Shown one piece after another: positions 23,017-30,512 of a stretch of DNA of 64,000 bases (positions within the stretch are counted from its first letter, which is position 1; every line of letters starts with the position of its first letter). A program made the translations under genes and the position numbers. The stretch comes from CAVZLD01 sp963776055 (GTDB lineage Bacteria; Planctomycetota; Planctomycetia; Pirellulales; Pirellulaceae), in assembly GCA_963776055.1 (NCBI GenBank), contig CAVZLD010000001.1, forward strand, positions 186,001 through 250,000. Reading direction: 5' to 3'. The notes beneath the pieces were generated by a model. The model did not search any database, was not told the origin of the DNA, and saw only the letters and a program-made list of their open reading frames with translations.

Positions 23017-23442
23017 TTAGCTTGAGACGGATTTGAGCTGCCCGACCGCCATGACCGTTTCCAGCAACAGTCCGACCAGGAAGCCGATGATCAAGTACCA
23101 GGCGAATCCGGCCTCGTTCCATCCGCCCGGATTGCTGCGAGACCATCAGAAACACAATCAACGGTAAACCCATCCGCAGCGCCATCCCCACGCCAACGTG
23201 CGTGACCGGGTTCTGCGGTGGGGCCATCAGGCTGGTGACGGTCAGGGCCAGCCAGCCGGCGATCAGGCAGACCAGCGATGGCCGCGGCGGAGGCCAGCAC
23301 GCCCGAGCTGCCGTGCAGCATCCAGGCGATCGGGGCCAAGCCGGTCCACAGCAGCGCGAAAGCCAGCCAGCAGCAGCGCAGCTCGCACCAGCAGGCTGCC
23401 ATGGCCCAGACGGTGGACCCATTTTTCCAGAGTCTGCGTCAT
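23017..23442 (-). CDS. AtpI-like small membrane protein of the ATP synthase operon (frameshifted)
   Basis: Small four-helix membrane protein at the head of the atp operon, probably the UncI/AtpI-type assembly factor for the c ring. Reading through breaks near 23360, 23270 and 23130 gives MTQTLEKWVHRLGHGSLLVR, a helix around WTGLAPIAWMLHGSSG, then IAGWLALTVTSLMAPP, and a final helix ending LLLETVMAVGQLKSVSS. The stop is at 23017-23019. ATG 23442 overlaps the previous stop as ATGA. The assignment rests on length, topology and position, not on catalytic motifs. Confidence 0.7.
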
Positions 23443-23705
23443 CTGTCTTCCGCACGTGGCTGCTTGGAGCGGACCCGTTTCATGCGGCGTTCTTCCGAAC
23501 GCGTCATCTGCAACAGATGCCGCATTCCCAGGTAAAGTCCCGCCCCGAATCCCAGGAGAGTAAAAACTCCCCGCAGGCCCGACGCTTGATCGAGCCAGTA
23601 ACCCAACAGGCCGGGAAGCACCATCTCGAGAGCGACCGTAATGATCCGAGCGGCCCAGTGGTGGGCGATCGCCATGGGAGAACGATCGTCGGTGGGTTCC
23701 GTCAC
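23439..23705 (-). CDS. AtpZ/AtpI-type F1Fo accessory membrane protein
   Basis: Intact protein with two membrane helices. The core ITVALEMVLPGLLGYWLDQA followed by LLGFGAGLYLGMRHLLQM matches the AtpZ family (PGxxGxxxDxxxG... Gxxxxxxx), small ATP synthase accessory proteins implicated in cation supply or assembly. The C terminus is basic (RMKRVRSKQPRAEDR). The start is uncertain: GTG 23705 (VTEPTDD), TTG 23735 or ATG 23675. It is the first gene of the minus-strand atp operon and overlaps the next gene by four bases. Confidence 0.75.
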   Translation of the reverse strand: MTEPTDDRSPMAIAHHWAARIITVALEMVLPGLLGYWLDQASGLRGVFTLLGFGAGLYLGMRHLLQMTRSEERRMKRVRSKQPRAEDR

Positions 23706-24167
23706 AGCGGCGTCTCGCAGCAAATGGCCTTCCAAACAGCCACGAGCGAACAGCCGCAGGGCCTTCGCCGGAAAGATCGCCGCTGCTCGCGATCACCCCG
23801 CTGCATACGGCAGATGACGGCGGGCCTGTGAGTTCCGACCAAATCTATCGCAACGTGCGCCGGGGGTCAACCGACGGAGAACGGGAACCGTGCTTTTTTT
23901 CACAAGCCGGCGGCGAGCCTTCCGTCCGGGGGATGAAACGAGCTGATCTTCGCATGCCGCCAACCGCACCGTGGCGGGCCAGCTCGGTCGAGTTCTGCCG
24001 TCCGCCATGCCGGTCGATGACGTGCCACCGCAACAAGCGCACGAGGTGCACACCATGACAACGCGCGGCAAAAATCGGTGCCGTGCGCAAACCGTGACAA
24101 CTTGCGACCGCTGTTGTGTCTTCCTATAGTGGCCGTTTGCTCATTTGCGAAAGGAACGGGCCGAACG
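23706..24167. other. Divergent control region between atp and Mrp operons
   Basis: About 460 bases with no gene on either strand, holding the Mrp promoter listed separately and presumably an atp promoter. I could not find a strong minus-strand -10/-35 pair. A T7 run at 23893-23899 is not preceded by a clear stem. Confidence 0.6.
24102..24130 (+). promoter_or_regulatory. Sigma-70-type promoter of the Mrp operon
   Basis: TTGCGA (24102-24107), a 17-base spacer and TATAGT (24125-24130) precede the first Mrp gene by about 40 bases. Five of six -10 bases and four of six -35 bases match the consensus. GAAAGGAAC at 24149-24157 lies about 10 bases before ATG 24168. Confidence 0.65.
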
Positions 24168-24713
24168 ATGATGTACGATCCGGAAGCCACCGGCGATGCG
24201 CGTCGGCGGCGGCGACTGCCGTTGCTGGCTACGGTCCTGACGGGGATCCTGGCTGCCGTCTGGTTTCTCTGGTCCGGGCACACGCGAACCCTGGATGTTG
24301 ACGCTGGGTGCCGTCTCCGTGTTGGCGGTGGTCCTGCTGACCTGGTGGCTGGGGATTCTGGATGAAGAAGCGGTCCCGCTGCGACTTTCCTGGCGGATCG
24401 TTCGGCTACTTGCCCTGGCTCGGCAAAGAGATCGTCACGGCCAACCTGGATGTCGGTCGGCGGATTCTGCGATCCCGCTCTGCCCATCCGCCCGGCGATC
24501 GTCCGCTTCCAGATGAGCCCCCAGACGGAACTCGGACGGGTCATCCTGGCCAACTCCATCACGCTCACCCCCGGTACGGTTTCGGTCGACCTGCAGGGCG
24601 ACTCGATCTGGGTCCACGTGCTGTCGTATTCCGGGAATCCGGCCGACGTGGGCGAGGCGATCGACCGCCGGGTCAAGGCACTCGAGAGGGAAGACTCGTG
24701 TACGCCATCGTAG
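24168..24713 (+). CDS. Mrp/Mnh cation-proton antiporter subunit E (frameshifted)
   Basis: Small membrane subunit required for Mrp complex assembly. It has hydrophobic helices LLATVLTGILAAVWFLWSG and LTLGAVSVLAVVLLTWWLGI. The family signature WLGKEIVTANLDVGRRIL follows, then LANSITLTPGTVSVDLQGD, which is characteristic of MnhE. Frame breaks occur near 24290, 24405 and 24470. ATG 24168 and the adjacent ATG 24171 are both possible. It is the first gene of the operon; its last codons overlap the GTG of the F subunit. Confidence 0.88.
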
Positions 24714-25036
24714 TGGGAGCGATCGTGTTGACGATGAGTCTGGCGCTGGTTCGCGCGGCCTACGGACCGTCGGTCTTCGACCGGATTCTGGCACTGAATA
24801 TGTTCGGCACCAAGACGGTCCTGCTGATCTGCGTTTTCAGCTTCCTGATCGGGCGGACCGATTTTCTCGATCTGGCGCTGCTGTATAGCTTGATGAGTTT
24901 CATTGGGATGGTGGCGCTGTTGCGGTTTTCCAAGTACGGCCATTTCCGAGATCCGGATACGCCGACGGAACGAGGCTTGAGAGAGCTTCCAGAACACGGA
25001 AAGAGCGCGGATGGAAACCTTGCGGGAAGTCATTAG
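24698..25036 (+). CDS. Mrp/Mnh antiporter subunit F
   Basis: Three-helix subunit of about 112 residues. It has VVGAIVLTMSLALVRAAYGP, then PSVFDRILALNMFGTKTVLL, the conserved RxxxGPxxxDRxxALN motif of MnhF/MrpF. A second helix LICVFSFLIG and a third LLYSLMSFIGMVALLRF follow. Intact from GTG 24698, which overlaps the E gene by 16 bases. Its C-terminal tail overlaps the G gene by 26 bases; the tail past HFRDPDTPTERG may be non-native if an indel is hidden there. Confidence 0.87.
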   Translation: MYAIVVGAIVLTMSLALVRAAYGPSVFDRILALNMFGTKTVLLICVFSFLIGRTDFLDLALLYSLMSFIGMVALLRFSKYGHFRDPDTPTERGLRELPEHGKSADGNLAGSH

Positions 25037-25328
25037 CGGGATCTGTCTGGTCGCTGGATCGCTGTTCGCCGTGATCGGCGGGTTGGGGATCGTCCGCCTG
25101 CCCGATTTCTACACTCGCCTGCATGGTGGCGGGTATGACGGACACGCTCGGGGCCGGACTGATCCTGGCCGGACTGATGTTTCAATCGGGGGTGTCGTTG
25201 CGACCGCCAAGCTGTTGATGATCCTGGTGTTCCTGCTGATCTGCAGCCCGACTTCCTGTCATGCGTTGGCCCAATCGGCCGTGTCCCAGGGGTTGCATCC
25301 GCTGCTGGCGGAAAAGAAAGAGAGTTGA
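25011..25328 (+). CDS. Mrp/Mnh antiporter subunit G (compensated frameshifts)
   Basis: Three-helix subunit. METLREVISGICLVAGSLFA is followed by GLGIVRLPDFYTRLH, the invariant MnhG/PhaG sequence. The central part reads correctly one frame over as MTDTLGAGLILAGLMFQSGV between about 25137 and 25190. The original frame then resumes with AKLLMILVFLLICSPTSCHA and ALAQSAVSQG. The two indels cancel, so the whole gene stays open. It ends at 25328, just before the B-like gene. Confidence 0.88.
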   Translation: METLREVISGICLVAGSLFAVIGGLGIVRLPDFYTRLHGGGYDGHARGRTDPGRTDVSIGGVVATAKLLMILVFLLICSPTSCHALAQSAVSQGLHPLLAEKKES

Positions 25329-25336
25329 GGTCGGAC

Positions 25337-25897
25337 GTGCCGGAACTGACGCTCAGCCAGACCGTGGTCGTTCCCTTGCTGGCGCTGCTGGCCTGCACGG
25401 CGCTGACCGTGGTTCGGATGCGCGATCTGTGGGCTGCGGTGATGCTGACGGGCATCTACAGCTTTCTCGGGGCCTGCTGGATGTTGGTGCTCGATGCGCC
25501 CGATGTGGCCTTCACGGAGGCGGCGGTGGGCGCCGGAATCTCGACCGTCCTGATGCTCGAGCACGTTGGCGCTGACCAGTCGCACTGCAACCCACCTCAA
25601 TTCGCCTGGACGCCCTTGATCGTGGTCTGCATTACCGGTGCGGCCTTGGTCTACGGAACACTGGACATGCCGCATTATGGCGATCCCCAGGCGCCCATTC
25701 ATCAGTACCCTTCGCCCAGCTACGTGGAGCGATCGCAGGAAGAGATCCATGACATGCCGAACGTGGTCACGGCCGTGCTGGCCAGCTACCGCGGCTACGA
25801 CACGTTGGGAGAAACCACCGTGATCTTCACGGCGGGCGTGGCCGTGCATGGTGTTGCTGCAGGGCCGCCGCACGGAGGCAGTCGGAGGAATGCATGA
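25337..25897 (+). CDS. MbhD/MbhE-like Mrp subunit (DUF4040-type)
   Basis: Membrane protein corresponding to the C-terminal part of MrpA (MbhD plus MbhE-like segment). The first half has ALLACTALTVVRMRDLWAAV, then YSFLGACWMLVLDAPDVAFT and EAAVGAGISTVLML, the conserved MbhD/DUF4040 core whose DAPDVAxTEAAVG motif includes conserved acidic residues. The second half has DTLGETTVIFTAGVAV, the MbhE-type signature. A break near 25845 shifts the extreme C terminus. GTG 25337 is preceded by TGAGGT; TTG 25325 is possible. It seems to replace the C-terminal domain of MrpA, which is absent as such. Confidence 0.82.
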   Translation: MPELTLSQTVVVPLLALLACTALTVVRMRDLWAAVMLTGIYSFLGACWMLVLDAPDVAFTEAAVGAGISTVLMLEHVGADQSHCNPPQFAWTPLIVVCITGAALVYGTLDMPHYGDPQAPIHQYPSPSYVERSQEEIHDMPNVVTAVLASYRGYDTLGETTVIFTAGVAVHGVAAGPPHGGSRRNA

Positions 25898-26330
25898 GAA
25901 CGCTGCCGATTCTGCGCGTCGTCACCAAGCTGCTGATCCCGTACATCCTGTTGTTCGGTTTCTATGTGCAATTCCATGGTGACTATGGTCCCGGGGGAGG
26001 CTTCCAGGCGGGCGTGATTCTGGCGGCCGCCGTGATTCTGTACGGCTGGTCTTTGGCTTGCACGCCGTCCGCGGCGCCGTCCGGCCGGTGCTGATCGAAG
26101 GGCTCGCCGCGCTGGGGGTGCTGATCTTCGGGGGCACCGGGCTGTTGAGTCTGTTGGCGGGGCACAACTTTCTGGACTACGAAGCGCTGGAGCACCACGT
26201 GGGTGGCGGCTTTCTGCCGCACGGCCAGCACCTGGGGATCTTCCTGGTGGAACTGGGAGTTGGCATCACCGTGGCGGCGGTGATGATTTCGATCTTCTAT
26301 TGCTTTGCGGGACGAGGCGACACGCGATGA
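25894..26330 (+). CDS. Mrp/Mnh antiporter subunit B (one frameshift)
   Basis: MnhB-type subunit. It starts MRTLPILRVVTKLLIPYILL and contains FYVQFHGDYGPGGGFQAGV, the invariant HGxxxPGGGFQAG motif of MnhB. After a break near 26055 it continues LAALGVLIFGGTGLLSLLAG, then GGGFLPHGQHLGIFLVELGV and a last helix. ATG 25894 overlaps the preceding stop. The stop at 26328-26330 overlaps the subunit C ATG as ATGA, indicating translational coupling. Confidence 0.9.
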
Positions 26331-26684
26331 CGATCGTCTGGGGGCTTTTCGAGTATTGGATCGTCATCTTCCTGATGATGACCGGGTTCTACCTGGTGAT
26401 TGCCACGTCGCAACCTGGTGAAGAAAGTCATTGGTCTGAACATTTTTCAAATCTCCGTCTTTCTGCTCTATCTGACGATGGGCAAGGTTCGCGGTGGCAC
26501 GGCGCCGATCTTGGTTGAGCGCGGTGGTCCGTATTCGCACCCGCTGCCGAGCGTATTGATGCTGACCGCGATCGTGGTGGGCGTGGCGACGACCGCGCTG
26601 GCCTTGGCACTCATCGTGCGGATCCGTGAGGAGTACGGCACGATCGAAGAGGATGAGATTCTGGCTCGGGACAAGGAACCGTGA
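26327..26684 (+). CDS. Mrp/Mnh antiporter subunit C (NuoK-like, one frameshift)
   Basis: Three-helix NuoK homologue. MTIVWGLFEYWIVIFLMMTG is followed, after a break near 26405, by LVKKVIGLNIFQISVFLLYL and then LPSVLMLTAIVVGVATTALA and LALIVRIREEYGTIEEDE. The KKxIGLxIFQxxVxLxxxxxG and LPxALxLTAIVVxxA patterns are typical of MnhC. The start overlaps subunit B and the stop overlaps the GTG of the first D gene. Confidence 0.9.
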
Positions 26685-28172
26685 TCGACACCCATCTGCC
26701 GATTCTGCAAATCGTTGTCCCGCTGCTGTCCGCGCCGCTTTGCGTGCTGATTCGTGCTCGCCGGACCACGCTGGCTTTTACGATCGCCGTCTGTTGGGCG
26801 GTGTTTGCCATGGCGACGCGTCTGTTGCTGCGCGTCCTGGAAGCCGGCGTGATTCGGTACGAAGTCGGCGGCTGGCCGGCCCCCTGGGGCATCGAGTACC
26901 GAGTGGATATCCTCAGCGGCTTTGTGCTCTGGTTCGTCGCGGGCATCGGCGCCCTGGTGATTTCGTACGCGTTTCCCAGCCTGGAAAAGGAGATTCCCCG
27001 CAGTCGGCAGTACCTGCTCTGCAGCCTGTATCTGCTGTGCCTGACCGGGCTGATGGGCATCGTGATCACCGGGGACTTGTTCAACCTGTTTGTCTTTCTC
27101 GAAATCTCCTCGCTGTCCTCGTACGCCCTGATCAGTCTGGGCGCGACGCGACGGGCCCTGGTGGCCGCCTTTCAGTACTTGGTGATGGGAACGATCGGCG
27201 CGACGTTCCTGCTGATTGGGATCGGCCTGACCTACCAGATCACCGGCAGTCTGAATATGCTCGATCTGGCGGAGCGCCTGACGCAGTACACGGTCGAAGT
27301 TGGCAATCGCACGGTTCTGGTGGCCTTCGCCTTTCTGTCGGTCGGTATCTGTCTGAAGATGGCGCTGTTCCCGTTGCACATGTGGTTGCCCAACGCCTAC
27401 ACCTGCGCACCGTCGGTCGTCACCGCGTTCCTGGCGGCGACCGCGACAAAGGTCTCGGTGTACGTGTTGCTGCGCGTCGTTTTTACCGTCTTCCATCCGG
27501 GCTTTGCTTTCGGCCAGGTCCCGTTTGACAAGGAACTGATGATTCTGGCGCTGATCGGGATCTTCTTTGCCTCGACCGCCGGCCATTTTCCAGAGCAATC
27601 TCAAGCGGATGTTGGCCTACTCCAGCATTGCGCAGGTCGGCTACATGGTCTTGGGAATCAGCTTGGCCTCGGCGACCGGATTGACGGCGGGCATCGTGCA
27701 TATGTTCAATCACGCGCTGATCAAGGGTGGTCTGTTCATGGCCGTCGGCTGCCTGGCGCTGCGGTTACCGTCCTTGGAGCTGGAAGACTTGCGGGGGATT
27801 GGCCGGCGGATGCCGTTGACGTCGTTCGCTTGGGTGCTGGGGGGCTTGGGCCTGATCGGTGTTCCCGTGACCGCCGGGTTCATCAGCAAGTGGTATCTGA
27901 TTGTCGCGGCGATCGAGGCGGGGTACGGATGGGTGGTCGCCTTGGTCCTGGTCAGCTCCCTGCTGTCGTTGATTTACGTCTGGCGATTCGTGGAAGTGGC
28001 CTACTTTTCTCCCCCGCCGCCGGATTCTCCGGAGGTGCCGGAGGCTCCCGCCGTCATGCTGGTGCCGACCTATTTGGTGATTGGAGCGACGTTGTTCTTC
28101 GGATTGTGGACCACCTTTTCGGTTGGTGTGGCGCACCGGGCCGCCCTGCAGCTGCTGGGGGCCGACGCATGA
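26681..28172 (+). CDS. Mrp/Mnh antiporter subunit D, first copy (one frameshift)
   Basis: ND2/ND4-type proton-translocating subunit of about 497 residues and 14 helices. The key TM5 Glu is in NLFVFLEISSLSSYALI, the TM7 Lys in CLKMALFPLHMWLPNAY, and a further Lys in the ATATKVSVYVLLRV helix; after the break near 27585 comes LKRMLAYSSIAQVGYMVLG. All channel residues expected for a functional antiporter module are present. It begins at GTG 26681, overlapping subunit C. The stop overlaps the second D gene as ATGA. The same frame later reopens inside the second gene, which is coincidental and not a fusion. Confidence 0.92.
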
Positions 28173-29650
28173 CACTCAGCACGCGGATCATCTTGGCGTT
28201 GCTGCTGCCGTTGTCGGCTGTCCTGTGGAACGTGCTGTTTGACCGGCGACCCAACCTGCGCGACTTCTGCCAGGTGCTGGTTTCCGCGTTGCTGTTCGGC
28301 GTGGTCTGCAGCTTGGCCCCCGAGGTGTTTGCCGGAGAACGCCCCGAAGTGCTGCTGTTGGATCTGCTGCCGGACTTTCCACTGCTGCTTGCGGCTGGAA
28401 CCGCTGGGGATGCTGTTTGCCCTGGTGGCGTCGGGGCTGTGGATTGCCACGGCGTTCTATTCGATCGGATATATGCGGGCCCATCACGAGGAGCACCAAA
28501 CGCGGTTCAACATTTGTTTCGCCGTGGCGATTTTCGCGGCGTTGGGAGCGGCGTTTTCCGGCACGATGTTTACGCTGTTCGTGTTCTACGAGGTGCTGAC
28601 CATTTCGACCTATCCGCTGGTTACGCATCATGGGACCGAGAAGGCGCGGCGCGGAGGGCGGACCTATCTGGGGATTCTGCTTTCAACTTCGATCGGCTTC
28701 CTGATGTTCGCTCTGGTGTGGACGTGGAGTGTTGCCGGTACGCTGGAGTTCCTCCCGCAGGGCATTCTGTCGGATGCCTACCAGGAAGGACGGATCAGTC
28801 GCGGGGGACTCGCGGCGCTGCTGGCCCTGTTCGCCTTCGGCACGGGCAAGGCGGCCCTGATGCCGTTCCACCGCTGGCTGCCCGCCGCCATGGTGGCTCC
28901 GACGCCGGTCAGTGCGCTGCTGCACGCGGTGGCCGTTGTCAAGGTGGGAGTCTTTACGGTGATGAAGGTCGTCGATCTACATCTTTGGCCTGGACCTGCT
29001 GCAGCAATCCGGGGTCAGCGTCTGGCTGATGTACGTCGCGGCGGCGAGTATCCTGCTGGCCTCCTTGGTGGCGTTGACGAAAGATAATCTCAAGGCGCGA
29101 CTGGCCTACTCGACGATCAGCCAGCTCTCCTACATCACGCTGGGTGCGGCGTTGGCCCAGCCTCTGGGCGCGATCGGCGGCAGCATGCACATTGCAATGC
29201 ACGCGATGGGCAAGATTACCCTCTTCTTCTGTGCTGGCGCGTTCTACGTGACCACGCACAAGACCGAGATCAGCCAGATGCGGGGGATCGGTCGCCGGAT
29301 GCCGGTGACGACGACCGCCTTTCTGTTGGGGTCGCTCAGCATTATCGGTTTGCCGCCCTTCGGTGGCATGTGGAGCAAATGGTACTCTGGGGCTGGGGGC
29401 CATCGCGGCGGATCATCCGCTGCTGGTGGCCGTGCTAATGATCAGCTCGTTGCTGAACATCGCCTACCTGCTGCCGGTGGCGATTGCCGGGTTCTGGTAT
29501 CCGGCCGAGGATGAGCGGGCCGACGGGGCGATTCGCGAGGCGCCGCTGTTGTGTGTGATTCCGTTGACGATCACGGCTCTCGGCGGTGTCGTGCTGTTTT
29601 TCCTGGCCGACCGCATTTACAACGTCTTGGTTCCCCTCGGATCCCTGTGA
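28169..29650 (+). CDS. Mrp/Mnh antiporter subunit D, second copy (frameshifted)
   Basis: Second ND4-type subunit, more diverged and Mbh/formate-hydrogenlyase-like. The TM5 Glu is in LFVFYEVLTISTYPLVTHHG, the TM7 Lys in GTGKAALMPFHRWLPAAMV, and a later Lys in HAVAVVKVGVFTVMK. The amphipathic helix region DNLKARLAYSTISQLSYITL is conserved. Frame breaks occur near 28395, 28975 and 29385. GRRMPVTTTAFLLGSLSIIG and a C-terminal helix close the protein. ATG 28169 overlaps the first D gene. A small membrane protein follows 4 bases after its stop. Confidence 0.88.
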
Positions 29651-29654
29651 AGTC

Positions 29655-29916
29655 ATGTCGATCTACCTTCTCGTCCTGGACCGAGCGCCTTGCGAATTTC
29701 CACCCCCTGGCGATTCTGCTACTGGGAGTGGCCATCGCCCTGCTTGCGGTCGATGCTCTGTACCACAAGCATGGGCACTTCTCGGTTGAGGAGCGGTTCG
29801 GGTTTTACCCCGCCGTGGGCCTGCTGTCGCTCGTTCTCTTTGTCTTGCTCGCCCGCGCCCTGCGTCCGATCCTGGAACGGAAAGTGACGTACTACGATGA
29901 GGAAAAACGGCCGTAA
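29655..29916 (+). CDS. Small two-helix membrane protein of the Mrp operon (one frameshift)
   Basis: I do not recognise the family. It starts at ATG 29655 (MSIYLLVL). After an apparent extra base near 29685 it reads LANFHPLAILLLGVAIALLA, then VDALYHKHGHFSVEERFGFY and PAVGLLSLVLFVLLARALRP, with the basic/acidic end TYYDEEKRP. That is two membrane helices joined by a charged loop. Its position, 4 bases after the second D subunit and before the island that precedes the third D subunit, suggests an accessory Mrp subunit. Confidence 0.65.
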
Positions 29917-29919
29917 TAG

Positions 29920-29940
29920 AACGCGGGAAATACGCGTTTT
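29920..29940 (+). terminator. Weak intrinsic terminator after the Mrp small membrane gene
   Basis: AACGCG (29920-29925) and CGCGTT (29933-29938) form a 6-bp stem followed by a short T-run, just 4 bases past the stop codon at 29916. It would end the first part of the Mrp operon before the island. Confidence 0.45.
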
Positions 29941-30303
29941 CCCCGAGAAACAGCGCGTATCACTGGCACTGTCGGCCGTCATTCCGTGGGGCAAGTCTTG
30001 TAGTAAGACGCAAAAAAGACAGGAAGACAGTCAACCTCCCTGACTGTCGGGTGTCAGTTGGGCGAGTCGAGCTTCTTCCAGAGCGACTTGACGCATCCTG
30101 CGGATTCTGGCCCGGTCAATCGAAGCAGCTTGGTGGCGATTATGGACCCGTGCTCCCTGCGGGGCGTGCTGTGCGGATGGCAGTGTGCGGAAGCGTAGTC
30201 AGTGAAAATGTGCATGCTCAAGCTGGCTATTGCATGCGCGTCGAACTGACGTCGTTACACGCAGATTAATCTCGCCCTTTTCTTCTCGTTACTTCGAAAT
30301 TCG
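29941..30303. other. Intergenic left flank of the accessory island
   Basis: No gene recognised. Contains the minus-strand terminator-like hairpin listed separately. Base composition becomes visibly less GC-rich toward 30260-30340, next to the island promoter. Confidence 0.5.
30012..30055 (-). terminator. Intrinsic terminator-like hairpin on the minus strand
   Basis: GACAGTCA (30026-30033) and TGACTGTC (30041-30048) form a perfect 8-bp stem with a 7-base loop, extended by outer GACA/TGTC pairing. On the minus strand it is followed, after the outer arm, by six Ts (A-run 30012-30017 on the plus strand). No minus-strand gene lies close enough on the right to explain it, except the integrase relic 3.4 kb away. 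Confidence 0.55.
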
Positions 30304-30333
30304 TTGACTTTCAACGACCAATCTCCCCACAAT
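30304..30333 (+). promoter_or_regulatory. Promoter of the pentapeptide-repeat gene, module copy 1
   Basis: TTGACT (30304-30309), an 18-base spacer and CACAAT (30328-30333). The identical architecture, with TTGACA, an 18-base spacer and CACAAT, occurs at 32689-32718 before the second island gene. The downstream leaders match as well. Confidence 0.7.
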
Positions 30334-30355
30334 ACAAGCCGCTTCAACACGAATG

Positions 30356-30446
30356 GGGGCAGCTGATGAAGACGCCACCATCGTCTACGGTTTTGCGCAC
30401 CCGGTGAGCGGGGCGCAGAGCGTGGGTGATGGTGGCGTTTTTTATT
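30356..30446 (+). promoter_or_regulatory. Conserved 5' leader: short ORF plus terminator-like hairpin, copy 1
   Basis: GGGGCAGCTG precedes ATG 30366, a 13-codon frame (MKTPPSSTVLRTR, stop 30405-30407). Its first codons overlap the arm ACGCCACCATC (30372-30382), which pairs perfectly with GATGGTGGCGT (30428-30438) and is followed by a T-run. The same arrangement, with different but complementary arm bases, is present at 32740-32826. This points to attenuation or another RNA-level control (inference). Confidence 0.6.
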
Positions 30447-30512
30447 GGCGGCAATCGAGCACACGCTGGGCGCTGGCCGTCGCGACCGTCGGCGCATGAA
30501 GGGGACGAAGTC

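Noticed and set aside
26681..29029. Single 782-codon frame suggesting fused Mrp D subunits
   Set aside because: The first D subunit ends at 28172 in another frame and the second starts at ATG 28169; the long frame results from an indel near 27585 and chance openness.
30366..30407. Leader ORF as a stand-alone small gene
   Set aside because: Only 13 codons; its conservation is better explained as part of the control element.
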